Shown: positions 10,682-21,884, counted from the first letter of the stretch. The stretch is DNA of 64,000 nt from Coix lacryma-jobi var. lacryma-jobi (GCA_009763385.1 CM019822.1:13192700-13256699); one strand, 5' to 3'. Numbers and translations: made by a program. The notes: generated by a model from the sequence alone, not told the origin.

Positions 10682-11207
10682 ATGGCCATCATCAAGCGGA
10701 CTGCCCGCAAGTCGACTGGACCGAACGGGTGTGCCGCGTCACCAGCTGGCGCCACGCACCGGAGAAGAGATTGGAGAATCCTCCAATGGTCGTCGCTTTC
10801 CCCGCCGCACCCGCAAGCAGCTGAAGGAGGAAATCAAGAATCTGAAGGCTGAAATGGAGAACATGGAGCATGACTTCTACCTTTCTCGCATGGAGTTTTA
10901 TGAGGCACGAGCTTCCTTGGAACAGGCTAACCGGAACACGATTCGCGCTATCGAGCAGCGCAATGATGCTTGGACCCGCGAGGACGTGGTCAGAGCCCAG
11001 CTCCATGGACTGCAGCAATACACCGCCCAGATCGAGCAGTACAATGATATGCTTCACGAGGAAGTGCATCAACTGCATGATCACACTCCATCCCTTGGTA
11101 CCCCCGGTTATGGAAGACCCCGAAGACGGAGTCGGGAGGAACCTGAAGTGGAACACGAGCCCGATCAGAACGTGGAAGTGGAACCTGCTGAAGATGTCCC
11201 ACGTTGA
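10682..11207 (+). CDS. Retrotransposon ORF1: histone-H3-tail-like N terminus plus coiled coil
   Basis: A separate ORF of about 175 residues between the PBS and gag, ending at TGA 11205-11207. The ATG at 10682 opens a segment with TARKSTG and, after a G-run at 10727-10729 where the frame shifts by one, PRHQLA. In histone H3 the same motifs occur in the same order at the N terminus, and K4, R8, K9, S10 and T11 fall in register with the initiator Met. The central part (about 10800-11090) is a charged heptad-like coiled coil (KQLKEEIKNLKAEMENMEHD). The C terminus is Glu/Asp-rich. It has no zinc knuckle or enzyme motif. Function is unknown; targeting, chromatin binding or assembly are possibilities. 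The ATG at 10731 is internal to the ORF frame and would omit the H3-like segment. Confidence 0.75.
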
Positions 11208-11511
11208 AGATGAAGATGAGGAGGAGAGCCTGAGCTTATCATCGAGGATGATGAGATGACGAAGAGTTGATCTTCATCGATGATGATTAGACTCCTTGTG
11301 TCTGTACCATCTGCTGACCTAAAACCTTAGTCTAGGTTGGGGAGCGTTAGTCTGTCTGTTGCCAAGTCTGGCGTATCTTTCTTTTCGAACCTTTTCCCTT
11401 ATCAATCTGTTGTCATCTTTATCAAACCAGCTATCTTGTATCAGTGAAGTTGTCAATCAAGTTGTTTCAGAACCCTTGTCCATATATGCTGAGTTCCGAC
11501 TTGCTTATACA

Positions 11512-12650
11512 GATGCCTGTGAACACCCGTACCGGAGCCGGAGGTGCTGGAGATGACCGTCTCCCAACCCTCCACCTGTACCAGCTACCCTAGCTGATGC
11601 CATTGCAGCCTTGGCCGCTGCTGCCAATCTGATGGCTCAGAATCAGGGGCAGCAGAAACAACGGTAACCGTGGTCGCCGCAACAACCAAGAGACAACCTA
11701 TGTGGAATTCACTGAAACACGACCACCGGTCTTCACAAAGGCCGATGAACCTCTCGAGGCTGACGACTGGTTACGCACCATGGAACACAGAAGTTCAGTC
11801 TACTGCACTGCACGGAGATCCAGAAGCCTAGGTTCGCTTCTCAGCAGCTCCGTGGTCCCGCATTGCCTGGTACGCCAACCTGTTGGCGGCCCAGCCAGAA
11901 GGTCACCAGCTGACCTGGGAAGAGTTTCCGCACCGCTTTCAGAGCACATCACATCCCTTCGGGATGAGAATGAAGTTGGATCAGTTCTTGGCCCTGCAAG
12001 AAGGATTCCACCGTCATGCAGTACGTGGACAATTCAACCACCTCAGCCAGTATGCCTCCGACTATGTCAACACGAGGAAAGAGAGAGATTGTTTTTCTCA
12101 GGGGTCTGCACCCTAAGATTCGCAGAGGTCTGTCCAACAACCTAAACGGATCCTACCATGATCGTTGACCGTGCTGTTGCTTTCGAGGAAAGCAACCGCC
12201 AGTATCAGGAAGAGAAGAAGAAGAAGAAGGCTGGGTCTAGCAGTTTCTCCAGCAACCATAAGCGCCCAAGAATCATCTACCACCCCAGCCACCACCAAAA
12301 CCGTGCCCATACCCCCATCAGCAAGTGGTCGTTCGTACCGCGGCCACCACCCACAATGCCAACCAGCAAAGTGCCACTCAGCCGAACGCCCCTGGTGTTC
12401 GTGTCACCACCCCACAAACGCTTACAACCTTCCATGCTACAACTGTGGCCAAGTTGGTCACTGGGCTCGCGTGCCCAAACCCAAGAAGAATGCCCCATGC
12501 ACAGAAGGGCCCTGGAGGATCACAACAGCAGCACCGTGCACCGCAGCAACACGTCCAGAAGGGCAAGCTTGTCAGGAAGCACGGGCAAGTCTACTTCACC
12601 ACCGTCAGTAACATCCCAGACGGAGAGCCCTCATGCTCGGTAGGTTCCCT
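11512..12650 (+). pseudogene. gag of the Del/Tekay element, frameshifted
   Basis: It likely starts at ATG 11512. An Ala-rich N-terminal stretch precedes the gag core: FTKADEPLEADDWLRTME lies near 11730, and a second part from about 11883 continues in another frame. A CCHC zinc knuckle begins CYNCGQVGH at 12435-12461. Its last Cys is out of frame because two bases appear to be missing after 12470. At least three shifts separate the pieces. Gag would form the particle and bind element RNA. The shifts may be real decay or assembly indels. Confidence 0.8.
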
Positions 12651-15600
12651 GTTGCCAATCATCCTGCAGTCGTCTTGTTTGATTCTGGTGCATCGCATTC
12701 CTTCATCAGTCGCACTTTTGTCATCAAGCATGAGTTGCCCTTGGGGGAGTTAAAAGAAAGTTTCTGCATACTTTCGCCTGGAGGGCGGATAAATACTAAG
12801 GAAGTGGTCCGCAGTATACCAGTAATGTTGGGAAAACATGTCTTTCCTACCACCATGATAGTACTGCGCGATCAAGAGATAGATGTCATCTTAGGCATGA
12901 ATTGGATGTGTCAGTATAAGCCATGATTGACATCTTGAATAGAGTTTGAGAGTGGATATTCCTACAGTACCTCCAAACTCCTTCTCCAACTTCCTATGCC
13001 TTCAAAAACCAGCTACCACACAGCTAATGCTACCTATGATCAAGGGATCCGAGATATCCCCGTGGTCTGCGAGTTCCCTGATGTCTTTCCTGAAGATTTA
13101 CCGGGTCTACCTCCTGACCGTGATGTTGAGTTTGCCATAGAGCTAAAGCCCGGGACTGCTCCTTATCCCGTAGAGCTTATCGAATGCCTCCCAGAGAGTT
13201 GGCAGAGCTGAAGATCCAATTGCAAGAGCTATTGGATAAGGGTCTCATTCGCCCAAGTTCATCTCCTTGGGGCTGTCCTGCTATCTTTGTGAAGAAGAAG
13301 GACAAAAGCCTTCGTCTGTGCGTTGACTATCGCCCGCTCAACGAGGTCACCATCAAAAATAAATATCCCTTGCCTCGCATTGATCTTCTGTTTGATCAGT
13401 TATCTGGAGCCAGAGTGTTTCCAAGATCGACCTCAGATCTGGCTATCACCAAATAAAATTCGTCCCGAAGATATTCCCAAAACAGCTTTCACCACCAGAT
13501 ACGGCCTATATGAGTACTTGGTCATGTCTTTTGGTTTGACCAATGCACCCGCTCATTTCATGTATCTCATGAACTCTGTGTTCATGCCAGAGCTCGATAA
13601 GTTTGTAGTCGTGTTCATTGACGACATCCTTGTTTATTCAAGAACTCCTGAGATCATGCCATGCATCTTCGTGTCGTTCTCTCTCGTCTCAGAGATCACC
13701 AGCTGTATGCCAAGTTCAGTAAATGTGAATTCTGGCTAGATCAAATTCAATTCCTTGGTCATGTCCTGTCCGCTGAAGGTGTGTCGTTTGACCCTGAAAA
13801 GGTGGCAGATATCTTGGATTGGGAGCCACCTACCACTGTCCGCGAAGTTCGCAGCTTCATGGGAATGGCTGGATACTATCGTCGTTTCATCCCAGACTTC
13901 TCCAGAGTTGCCAAGCCTATCACAGAGTTGTTAAAGAATTCCGTGGATTTTGTTTGGTCAACAGCCTGTGAGCAAGCTTTTCAAGCCTTGAAGAAACTAC
14001 TAACTACATCACCAGTCCTAGCTCAACCAGACATCGAGAAACCCTTTGATGTATACTGTGATGCATCGGGTACTGGTTAGGCTGTGTTTTGATGCAAGAA
14101 GGTCGAGTGATCGCTTATGCCTCACGGCAGCTTAGGCGACATGAGGAGAATTATCCAACCCATGACCTTGAGTTAGCAGCAGTGGTGCATGCTTTGAAGA
14201 TATGGCGTCATTATCTGTTGGGCAGTACCTGCAACGTGTACACACCATCACAAGAGCCTGAAGTATATCTTCACCCAAGAAGAGCTGAACATGAGGCAGC
14301 GAAGATGGCTTGAGTTAATCAAGGACTATGATATCGAAGTGCATTACCATCCTGGTAAGGCAAATGTAGTTGCCGATGCCCTCAGTCGCAAGTCATACTG
14401 CAACTGTCTGACGACAAAGCCCTATGATCTTTCTTTGTGCCATGCTCTTGAAAGGATGGGAATTGAGATAGTTCCGCAAGGAAGCCTGAACAATGTCAGG
14501 ATAGAAACATCGGTCAAGGAACAAGTCATCGCTGCACAGAAGGAAACCCTGGGATCAAGCACATCATCGAAAAGGTCCAGACCGGTAAGGCTGATTGTTT
14601 CAGGATAGATGATGTAGGAGTTGTTTGGTTCAAGAACCGTCTAGTAGTTCCCAAAATGCCTGAGTTGAGACAGTTGATCCTTGATGAGGCACACCTGTCT
14701 AGGTTTTCCATCCACCCCGGCAGCAACAAGATGTACCAGGATCTAAGGCAGAGATTCTGGTGGACAAAGATGAAGATTGAAATCGCTCGCTATGTCGCTC
14801 GCTGTGATACTTGTCAGAAAGTCAAAGCCGTGCACATGAACCTGGAGGAGAATTGCAGCCTTTATCTGTACCTGCCTGGAAGTGGGAAGATATCAGCATG
14901 GATTTTATCAATGGGCTACCCAAGACTCGGAAAGGTTTTGATTCCATTTGGGTAATCGTGGACCGACTCACCAAACAAGCTCACTTTCTGCCAGTCAAGA
15001 CCAGCTATGCCGTCCCCACGTATGCCGCCTTGTACAAGAACAACATAGTGAAGCTCCATGGTATTCCCAAGACCATTATCTCCGATCGTGGTACTCAGTT
15101 TGTCGCCAAGTTTTGGAAGCGTTCCATGCCTCACTTGGAACCAAGCTCTTGCATAGTACAGCATATCATCCGCAGACTGATGGACAACTGAGAGAGTCAA
15201 CCAAGTGTTAGAAGATATGTTGAGAGCATGTGTGCTCACCTTCGCAGATACTTGGATGACTGTTTGCCCTTGGCAGAGTTCTCATATAATAACAGTTATC
15301 AAGAAAGCATCAAAATGGCACCCTTTGAAGCACTGTACGGTCGTCGTTGTCGTACACCCCTCAGTTGGTCTGAGCCCGGAGAAAGAGAATTCTTTGAGTT
15401 GACCTGGTCAAAGATATGGAAGAGAAAGTCAAGCAGATACAAGAGAACATGAAGATTGCCCAATCCCGACAAAAGAGTTATGCTGACAAGAGACGTCGAC
15501 CTCTGAAGTTTCAAGTTGGAGATTACGTATATCTCAAGGTCTCACCAACCAAAGGAGTCACTCGTTTTGGAGTAAAGGGAAAGTTAGCACCCCGCTACAT

Positions 15601-15946
15601 TGGTCCGTTTGAGATTTTGGAATGTTGTGGCAAGGTAGCTTACAAGCTGAAGTTGCCCGATCATCTCTCTGCTGTCCACAATGTTTTCCATGTCTCCCAA
15701 CTCAAGAAGTGTCTCCGAGTACCAGAACATGTCGTGGAAGTTGAAGGTGTCGAGCTAGAGCCTGATCTATCCTACTCGGAATATCCAGTTCGCGTGTTGG
15801 ATCACAAAGATCGAGTTACTCGAAGAACTACCACAAGGTGGTACAAAATTCAGTGGAACCAACACTCTGAAGAAGAAGCTACTTGGGAATCTGAAGACTT
15901 CTTGGCAAAGAACTACCCCGACTTTCTTGAATCCCTGTCTATGTAA
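12600..15946 (+). pseudogene. pol of the Del/Tekay element (PR-RT-RH-INT-chromodomain), frameshifted
   Basis: The domains occur in the Gypsy order. Aspartic protease has DSGAS at about 12681 and an ILGMNW motif near 12885. Reverse transcriptase starts near 13184 with LRLCVDYRPLN, and the catalytic FIDD is at 13614-13625. RNase H has FDVYCDASG near 14045 and a DLELAAVVHALK motif near 14163. Integrase has an HHCC finger (about 14700-14820, ending CDTCQK), DFINGLP near 14900 and SDRGTQF near 15085. The glutamate region is shifted at about 15185. A chromodomain forms the C terminus, with stop TAA at 15944-15946. At least seven frame changes are visible, so a continuous polyprotein cannot be read from this copy. 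Confidence 0.9.
15779..15943 (+). other. Integrase C-terminal chromodomain
   Basis: About 55 residues in an open frame (15416-15946). They start EYPVRVLDH, run through RWYKIQWNQHSEEEATWE and end near NYPDFLESL. This is the layout of the chromodomain at the end of Del/Tekay chromovirus integrases, which directs integration to heterochromatin. The Trp/Tyr residues suitable for an aromatic cage are present. Confidence 0.85.
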
Positions 15947-16009
15947 AGTTTTGTCTTTTCCCTTCTTTGTCCTTTCTTAAGACGCAGAATCTCGGGGCGA
16001 GATTTCTTT

Positions 16010-16021
16010 AAGGGGGGAAGG
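16010..16021 (+). promoter_or_regulatory. Polypurine tract
   Basis: AAGGGGGGAAGG lies one base before the 3' LTR and is the expected plus-strand primer site. Confidence 0.88.
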
Positions 16022-16022
16022 C

Positions 16023-19000
16023 TGTAACACCTCTGGTGTTTAAGCATGTAATTAACTTGACATATCATCATTAGCATCATTATCATCTTGATCATGATTT
16101 CATGTGTATGCATTTGCTTAGTGTATCATTTTATGGATGTACCTCTATTGCAAAAACCCTTATTAGCCCATTCTTCCTATAAGGGCGAAATGGTAATTTC
16201 ACCTCTGTGCCTAGTTCTATGTAATTCTTGTTCTAATTTAGTGCCCTGATGTTTGTTGCTTTGATCCAAGTTCTAGAATCAGATTTGAATTGAGTTTCCT
16301 TTTTGCAAAACCCTAAATTTCCAAATCCTGGATTTATTCCCTTTTTAAATAACTTTTTCAAAATTCAAAATTTTGAGTTGGTTCAAAAAGCAAAGTTGTG
16401 AATCTGACCTAGAGGAACAACTTTGGTATTTACAGATTTCCATGTTTCTATATAAAGTTTGCAGTAATTTCAAATTCATTCAAATTCCAGTTTTTGTCCC
16501 CTTTTCGGTTTTAAAAATTTATTCAAAAAACTATTGAGTTTCAGAAAAGGTGTATATTAGCAAAGTTGTAGGTTTTGACAAATGGAACAACTTTCATATT
16601 GGAAGATGTTCAAGTTTCAGTTTGAAATCCAAAGTAATTTTGATTTGAATCAAATTTGAAAAGTGTCTCCTTTTCTGTTTTTGAATGTAGTTCAAAAACT
16701 ATTTGGAATTTGAAAATGTTCATATTGACAAAGTTGTAGATCTCACTTTTTGAACAACTTTGGTGTTTTGAGTTTTTGTCGCACAGTTCAAATTTTGGGA
16801 GATTTTTGCAAAATTCAGAAACCAGCCAAAGTCAAACCCTAGACCCTAGCACTGTTCTTCTTCCCGTAGAGCCAGAGGCCAGGGGGGGGGGCCCGGCCAT
16901 GGCGCCGGCGCTGCGGCTGCAGCGCAGGCGGCTGCTCCCCACGCGCCACCAACCTGCCACCGATGTTCCCCTGTTCCCTCCGCGCCCGCACGCGAGCGCT
17001 GACCATCGCTCTCGGCCCCTACAGTGCCCAGCCGCCGCCGCCGCGTGGCCATCCGGCCGAGCATTGCGCCCGAGCCCCGGCTGTGCGCCAGCTTATCCGC
17101 CAGAGCGCAATCGAGTGCGCACGCTCTCGCCGAGCTTATCCACCCACCCCCGTGCTCTCTACCATCCCATAGCCGCGGCTATATAAGCCGCCGGAGCTTC
17201 GACCTCCGCATCCACCTCCGCCACCGTGGCCAGCACTCTCCAGGCACTCCGCCGCTCCACCACCTAGCTCGAAAGCTCCGCCTTGAGCTCGTGAAGCTTT
17301 CCCACCCGTCAATTTCACCTTCCCCGCCGTCGTTTGCCCGGCGTAAGCTCGCCGTCCCCATCCCCGGCCGAAACCTGGCGAGCTCGGGTTCGTGGAATTC
17401 GCCGTCTCCGGCCACAGATACCTTCTCCACCCCCCCGTGTTGTGTTCCTTGACCCCGTGCGACTCTAACCCGCCCTTGCGGTCGCTGTTGTTGCTCAGGA
17501 CCGCCGGACCGCCGGAGCGCCGCCGCGGTCATCTTCTTCCCCGAGCGTGTCGAGCCTCACCTTCGTGTCGAGCCTCACCCTCGAGTCGAGCCTCACCCTC
17601 GAGAACGAGTCGAGCCTCACCCTCGAGTCCTGCTTCCGACACGTGGTAAGCATCCGAGCCTTCGGCCTCTGCTTCAACTCCGCTTCGCCCGAGCCCCAAG
17701 TCACGCCTCGGGCAGAGGCCTGTTTCTCCGCTTCGCCCGAGCCCAAGCCTCGGCGAGCGCATGACCCTCCGCTTCGACCGAGCCCAAGCCTCGGCGACGC
17801 ATGCTCTCCGTCTCGCCCGAGTCCGGCCTCGGACCGAGGCTCACTTCTCCGATTCGCCGAGCCCGGCCTAGAAAGAGCACAGTGCTCTTCTTTTTTTTTC
17901 TGAGAGTTGTGAATAGTGTTCTGTTTTCTTTTTTTTGTATGATTTTCTGTGTGCATCCAAAAATTCTGAAATTTTTGTGGTAGACTCTTTATGCTCTGGA
18001 GTATTTTATAAAAATATGAAACTTGAGTTTTGTGCAAAGATTTAAAAATGTAAAATTCCCCTTTTAATTGAAAAATGGAGGTTTTGGTATTTTTGGAGAG
18101 TGATCTTTAACTCCAAAATTCTGGAGATAAATTTTTATGTGCTAGTTATGCCTTTCTGAGTCTCTGGTAAAATTTTGAAGTCTTTTGGAACAAGTTGATT
18201 TTTTGAGCTTTTATTTTAATTGTTAAATAGTGCCTTTTGCTAATTAATGTCTGATTTTATTTGAACACCTTAATGACCTCCAAAAATTATGAAATTTGTT
18301 TTGCCATCTATCTACACCATAATGAACTTATGTGATTAATTTGGTAATTTTTGGAGCAACTTCATAAAATGACCTTTTAATAAATTAAGAAATAGAAAAG
18401 ATGAATTAGGGTTGGTAATAAGTGTTTGATGATGTGATCTTTGGATTGATTGATGTTCATAGACCCCTACCCTTTGGTCTATGATGTTCGTGATGCTATG
18501 TTTGGTTGATGCTTAGGATAATTATAATAAGGGCTAGTTTAATCAATATTGCTTAAGGAAGAAATGGTTACCTTTTATGCTCAACCTAGATTTCAATCAT
18601 GCTTTGTTTAAAAGTATTCTAGAATTAGTGGAATTGTCTTGCACCATAAGTTCATATCATCATTCTCATGAGCATTCATCATTGCATCCGTATAGTTGAC
18701 GAAGAAGGACCTGAAGTCGAGGTAGCCACCGAAGGATCTGTCCCCGAGGCAACCCCGAGCTCCGGCACCTACACCACCACCCCGAGTCTGCTCTTTTTGC
18801 CATCCAAGGCAAGCCCCGGTGCATTTAACCCCTTTCCTTGAATTTATAAAATGTCTCCTTAAATGCTTTTGAGTTAAATTATTGCATTAGGTTTATAGGA
18901 GTTGTGTGCTATCCTAATTGATGCACTATCCCCCTTGACCACTGACACCACCCGATGCCTGCGTTTCAAAAAGTATTTGAAAATGCTTAGCAATGCCATT

Positions 19001-20284
19001 AAATAGATTTGCAATAAAAATGCCAATTTCAAAAGTGTGATCACTTAAGAATCTTTATGGGAATTTGGCTTTACTCCCACTATTGGCTAAGTATCTGATC
19101 CGTACTTAGTCAATGGGAAGGAGAGGTTGTCCTTGCGTACGGTGCCGTCATGTTGTAGTCCGGGACTCAACAGTTGACACCGACCGGGACAAGGGTTGAA
19201 AAACTGACAGGACCTGTACTCTTGGGTTAGAGTCCCGAGGTGCTTGTCGCTGGCTGGAAAATGTAGGGACCATCCGTATGGGGGCCTGCTGGTCAAGACT
19301 TGTAACTATTCACATACTACGGAAAGCTCTGGCTCCGAGAAATCCATTATTGGACCGACAACCGCGCACTGGGAGTGGAGAGATGGCGGAAGTAGCATGT
19401 ACCCACGTGGGTTAGAGTCCCGGATTGGAGTGGTGTACTGTACTTCCGGGTGGCGTAGGACCGGGCCCAATCTTGGAGGAATCATGGAAGACGGGTTGGC
19501 ATATGCAAGCTTGGTGCTACATATGCAGTGTGAATAGGGATCCTCAGCTGAGTATTCTTTATCCGGATTAACGTTGCTCCTCGGTTATGGAGACTTGGTC
19601 CACTAACTGTCAACGGAGAGTGGTTCTCACTAGGAATGTTTTGAAATGTAAAATGAATCATGAATGATGAAGAATTGAGGAATACTGAATCTTTCAAAAT
19701 AAAATAAGATTTACAAAATGCTTTTCTGCAAAATACTTGATCTTGCTTAAAGCCTTACCTTGACTACCCTAAGCCTGCATTCCTGAGTCTTCTCCCTTTT
19801 TCTTTAGTCGGTTAAGTCTTGTTGAGTACCTTCGTACTCAGGGTTTATTACCCATGTTGCAGGTATGGCAGATTCCTCAGTATGCCTTGGACCCTGCTGT
19901 GTGACCGTTGTTCAGGAGGAGGCCGATGAGGCCGATGAGTGATTATTCACCCTCGGACTGGGTGATGTATCTTTACCTTTAGTTGTTGTCATATGCTACT
20001 CTGCCCACTCTATCTATTTGAACTATGGTCTGTAATAACTTCACTTAAGTTTATGTTGAACCCTGGTTTGTAAAACTATTGTTATCTAAGTCTTCCGCTA
20101 TTTACTCCGATGTTATTTGTCAAAATGTTAAAGAGATTGTAACTGAATTATGAGATGATCCTGCGGACAACGGGCACTGATGTAGCCCAGTAGCGGAACC
20201 GGTCCTAATCTCTTGGCTGTACGGATCGACCGTCAGTGGTTGACGGTGATTAGTGGGCCATGGGATTAGAGCCGTTACGTTACA
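16023..20284 (+). repeat. 3' LTR of the Del/Tekay element
   Basis: The 4262-bp LTR matches 6143-10370 with mostly single-base indels and few substitutions, apart from a denser patch at about 18110-18165. The TATA box is at 17180-17186. Confidence 0.95.
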
Positions 20285-20289
20285 TCACC
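20285..20289. repeat. Right target-site duplication TCACC
   Basis: Pairs with 6138-6142 around the Del/Tekay element. Confidence 0.93.
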
Positions 20290-20450
20290 TAGTCACCTTA
20301 TCATACTACCAGCCCCGGAGCACAAAGACATGTAAATATTTCTTCACTCATCTTCCTCAGAGATTTCAGTAAGCTCCGATGAGAAATGGTAAGAATCTGC
20401 AGCGGGTATATAATGGTCATCATCACAGAAGAATGGCCTAGAAGGCATTT

Positions 20451-20877
20451 CACTACTAGAAAACAGGCCTTTGGACGACCTACCAATTAAGCTTTAGTCT
20501 CGGCCAAAAATTATGTCCGGGGCTAAAGACCTTTGGTCCCGGTTGGTAACACCAACCGAGACTAAAGGTGAATCTTTAGCCCCGGTTGGTGTTACCAACC
20601 CGGACTAAAGGTCTCCTGGTTGGTAACAGCAACCGAGGCTAAAGGGTGAACCTTTAGCCCCGGTTGGTGAAGGTCCTTCCCGAGTGGATTCAAAAGAAAA
20701 ACGTACAGAACTACATCACGTGAGTTGTGTAGCTCAGTTGGTAAGCGTGTCTGAGGCAAAAGGTGCTGAGTTCGAATCTCACAAATGCACATTTATTTTT
20801 TATCGTGAGAGGCTTTAGCCCCGGTGGGGAAGCAAGCCCCTTCCCAACCGGGGCTAAAACCCCATCCTGTAGTAGTG
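20451..20877 (+). mobile_element. CACTA MITE with internal hairpins and a tRNA-like segment, copy II
   Basis: The termini are CACTACTAGAAAACAGG and CCTGTAGTAGTG (inverted), with a 3-bp TSD TTT (20448-20450, 20878-20880). The left half consists of alternating CCGGTTGGT and ACCAACCG blocks that can fold into stacked hairpins. A tRNA-like segment is at 20724-20790. It has no transposase, so it is non-autonomous. It interrupts the kinase relic. Confidence 0.85.
20724..20790 (+). other. tRNA-like relic with A and B boxes
   Basis: TAGCTCAGTTGG matches the tRNA A-box consensus, and GAGTTCGAATCTC resembles the B box 40 nt downstream. The acceptor and T stems pair poorly, so a functional tRNA is unlikely. 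It lies inside a CACTA MITE. In copy III (42292-42357) the B box has a G-to-A change. Confidence 0.55.
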
Positions 20878-21140
20878 TTTGCAGGGCCAACACTCGAGCA
20901 TGTCTATGGCCTCACTCATGGTCGGACGATCTTGTGGCTTCATTTGAATGCACAGTTTTCTCTCCAACTCATGCATGTCAGATGCAACAGAAGATATCTC
21001 ACCAACTTCTGTGCGGCTAAACCGATCATAGACCCAGGCCGGGTAGTATGCTTGACTTGAGTTGCTGCATTTTGATCTGCGTTCCTTCGCCCTCCCGCCA
21101 TCTCTAGCAGTAGCATACCAAAGCTTAATGAGGAAAGCAA

Positions 21141-21884
21141 AAGGAGTGCAACTTTGTTGTATAATGCTTGCCTACAATGGAGATCTTTGCCAGATATATT
21201 GATGGTGGTTTAGCAATAGATTAAGCTTATAATGAATTTCCTTTGCTTTATCTTAGCCGTTGTTTGTCTGATGGGTGCGAATGCTGTGTGGGCGACGAAG
21301 TCCACCCCCATAATAACTTTGTGATAATTTAGGGTCACAACTCACAAGCATCTCACGATGTTGAGACCGGAATATTTTTCATTTTCTTCATGAAAAGACT
21401 TCCCTTTATTTTAATGGGCTGCCTCAGTCTCTTTAATATGAATGAATAAAGAAGTCAGCGTCCAATTCCAACTATCATCGAAAAAATAGATGTAGCGTTT
21501 CTAGGTGTTCATGTTGACGTCCTGATTGATGGTACTCCAAATTCGATCCTGAGGACAATCCTGGCAAAGATTTTGGCTTCAATATGCCGACCTCCTGTGA
21601 TTGTGAACTGCATTATTTCGGAGTACTCATCAGATCAGATGATAAGAAGATATACAGACTGGAAGTAACATACTCCGCCATGGCCACTGCCATGCTGATC
21701 GCGTTTGGATGCGTGAGTCCAGCGGACTAGCGGCGACGCGGGCGAGCGGGTGGACGCGAGCGCGGCGGCCGGCGGTTGGAGGGCCAGCGAGTGCGACTAG
21801 CGCGGTGGCGTGAGGCGCAGCCTGCGCGAGGTCAGAGGTGGGGCCACACGGCGGCATTGCACACTACATTGCAGACATCCACAT
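21141..21884. other. Intergenic, no recognised gene
   Basis: AT-rich up to 21640, then a GC-rich patch (21680-21850) with short frames on both strands that I cannot assign. It is duplicated at 42795-43467. Confidence 0.5.

Larger units (their letters stand above)
6143..20284 (+). mobile_element. Complete Ty3/Gypsy Del/Tekay-type chromovirus LTR retrotransposon
   Basis: A 14142-bp element with two long LTRs, each starting TGTAACACC and ending GTTACA. It is flanked by the 5-bp TSD TCACC (6138-6142, 20285-20289). Copy III shows the empty site at about 41934-41950 with a single TCACC. Inside are a PBS, an extra 5' ORF, gag, and pol in the order protease, RT, RNase H, integrase, chromodomain (the Gypsy order), then a polypurine tract. 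The two LTRs are nearly identical, so insertion is recent. Gag and pol are broken by several single-base shifts, so it is not obviously autonomous as read. Confidence 0.96.
20344..21140 (-). pseudogene. LRK10-like receptor kinase relic (C-terminal part), split by a CACTA MITE, copy II
   Basis: On the minus strand the relic starts with SFGMLLLEMAGGRRNAD (about 21125-21070), the subdomain IX region of LRK10/PR5K-like receptor kinases. A frameshifted C-lobe follows. After the CACTA insertion (20451-20877) the kinase tail resumes as RPFFCDDDHY and ends ELTEISEEDE with a stop at 20344. The N-lobe, catalytic loop and extracellular domains are absent, so it cannot encode a kinase. The copy at 41993-42794 preserves a longer frame. 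Confidence 0.72.

Noticed and set aside
17495..18037. 180-codon minus-strand frame
   Set aside because: Low-complexity shadow of the LTR repeat region in the 3' LTR.
20724..20790. Functional tRNA gene
   Set aside because: A and B boxes are present, but the acceptor and T stems do not pair well and the sequence sits inside a MITE.
4661..20877. One large CACTA macrotransposon from the junction end to the MITE right end, with TTT on both sides
   Set aside because: The kinase relic continues across 20451-20877, so that MITE is a complete insertion of its own. The outer TTT match is likely chance in AT-rich sequence, although the shared terminus keeps a mechanistic link possible.
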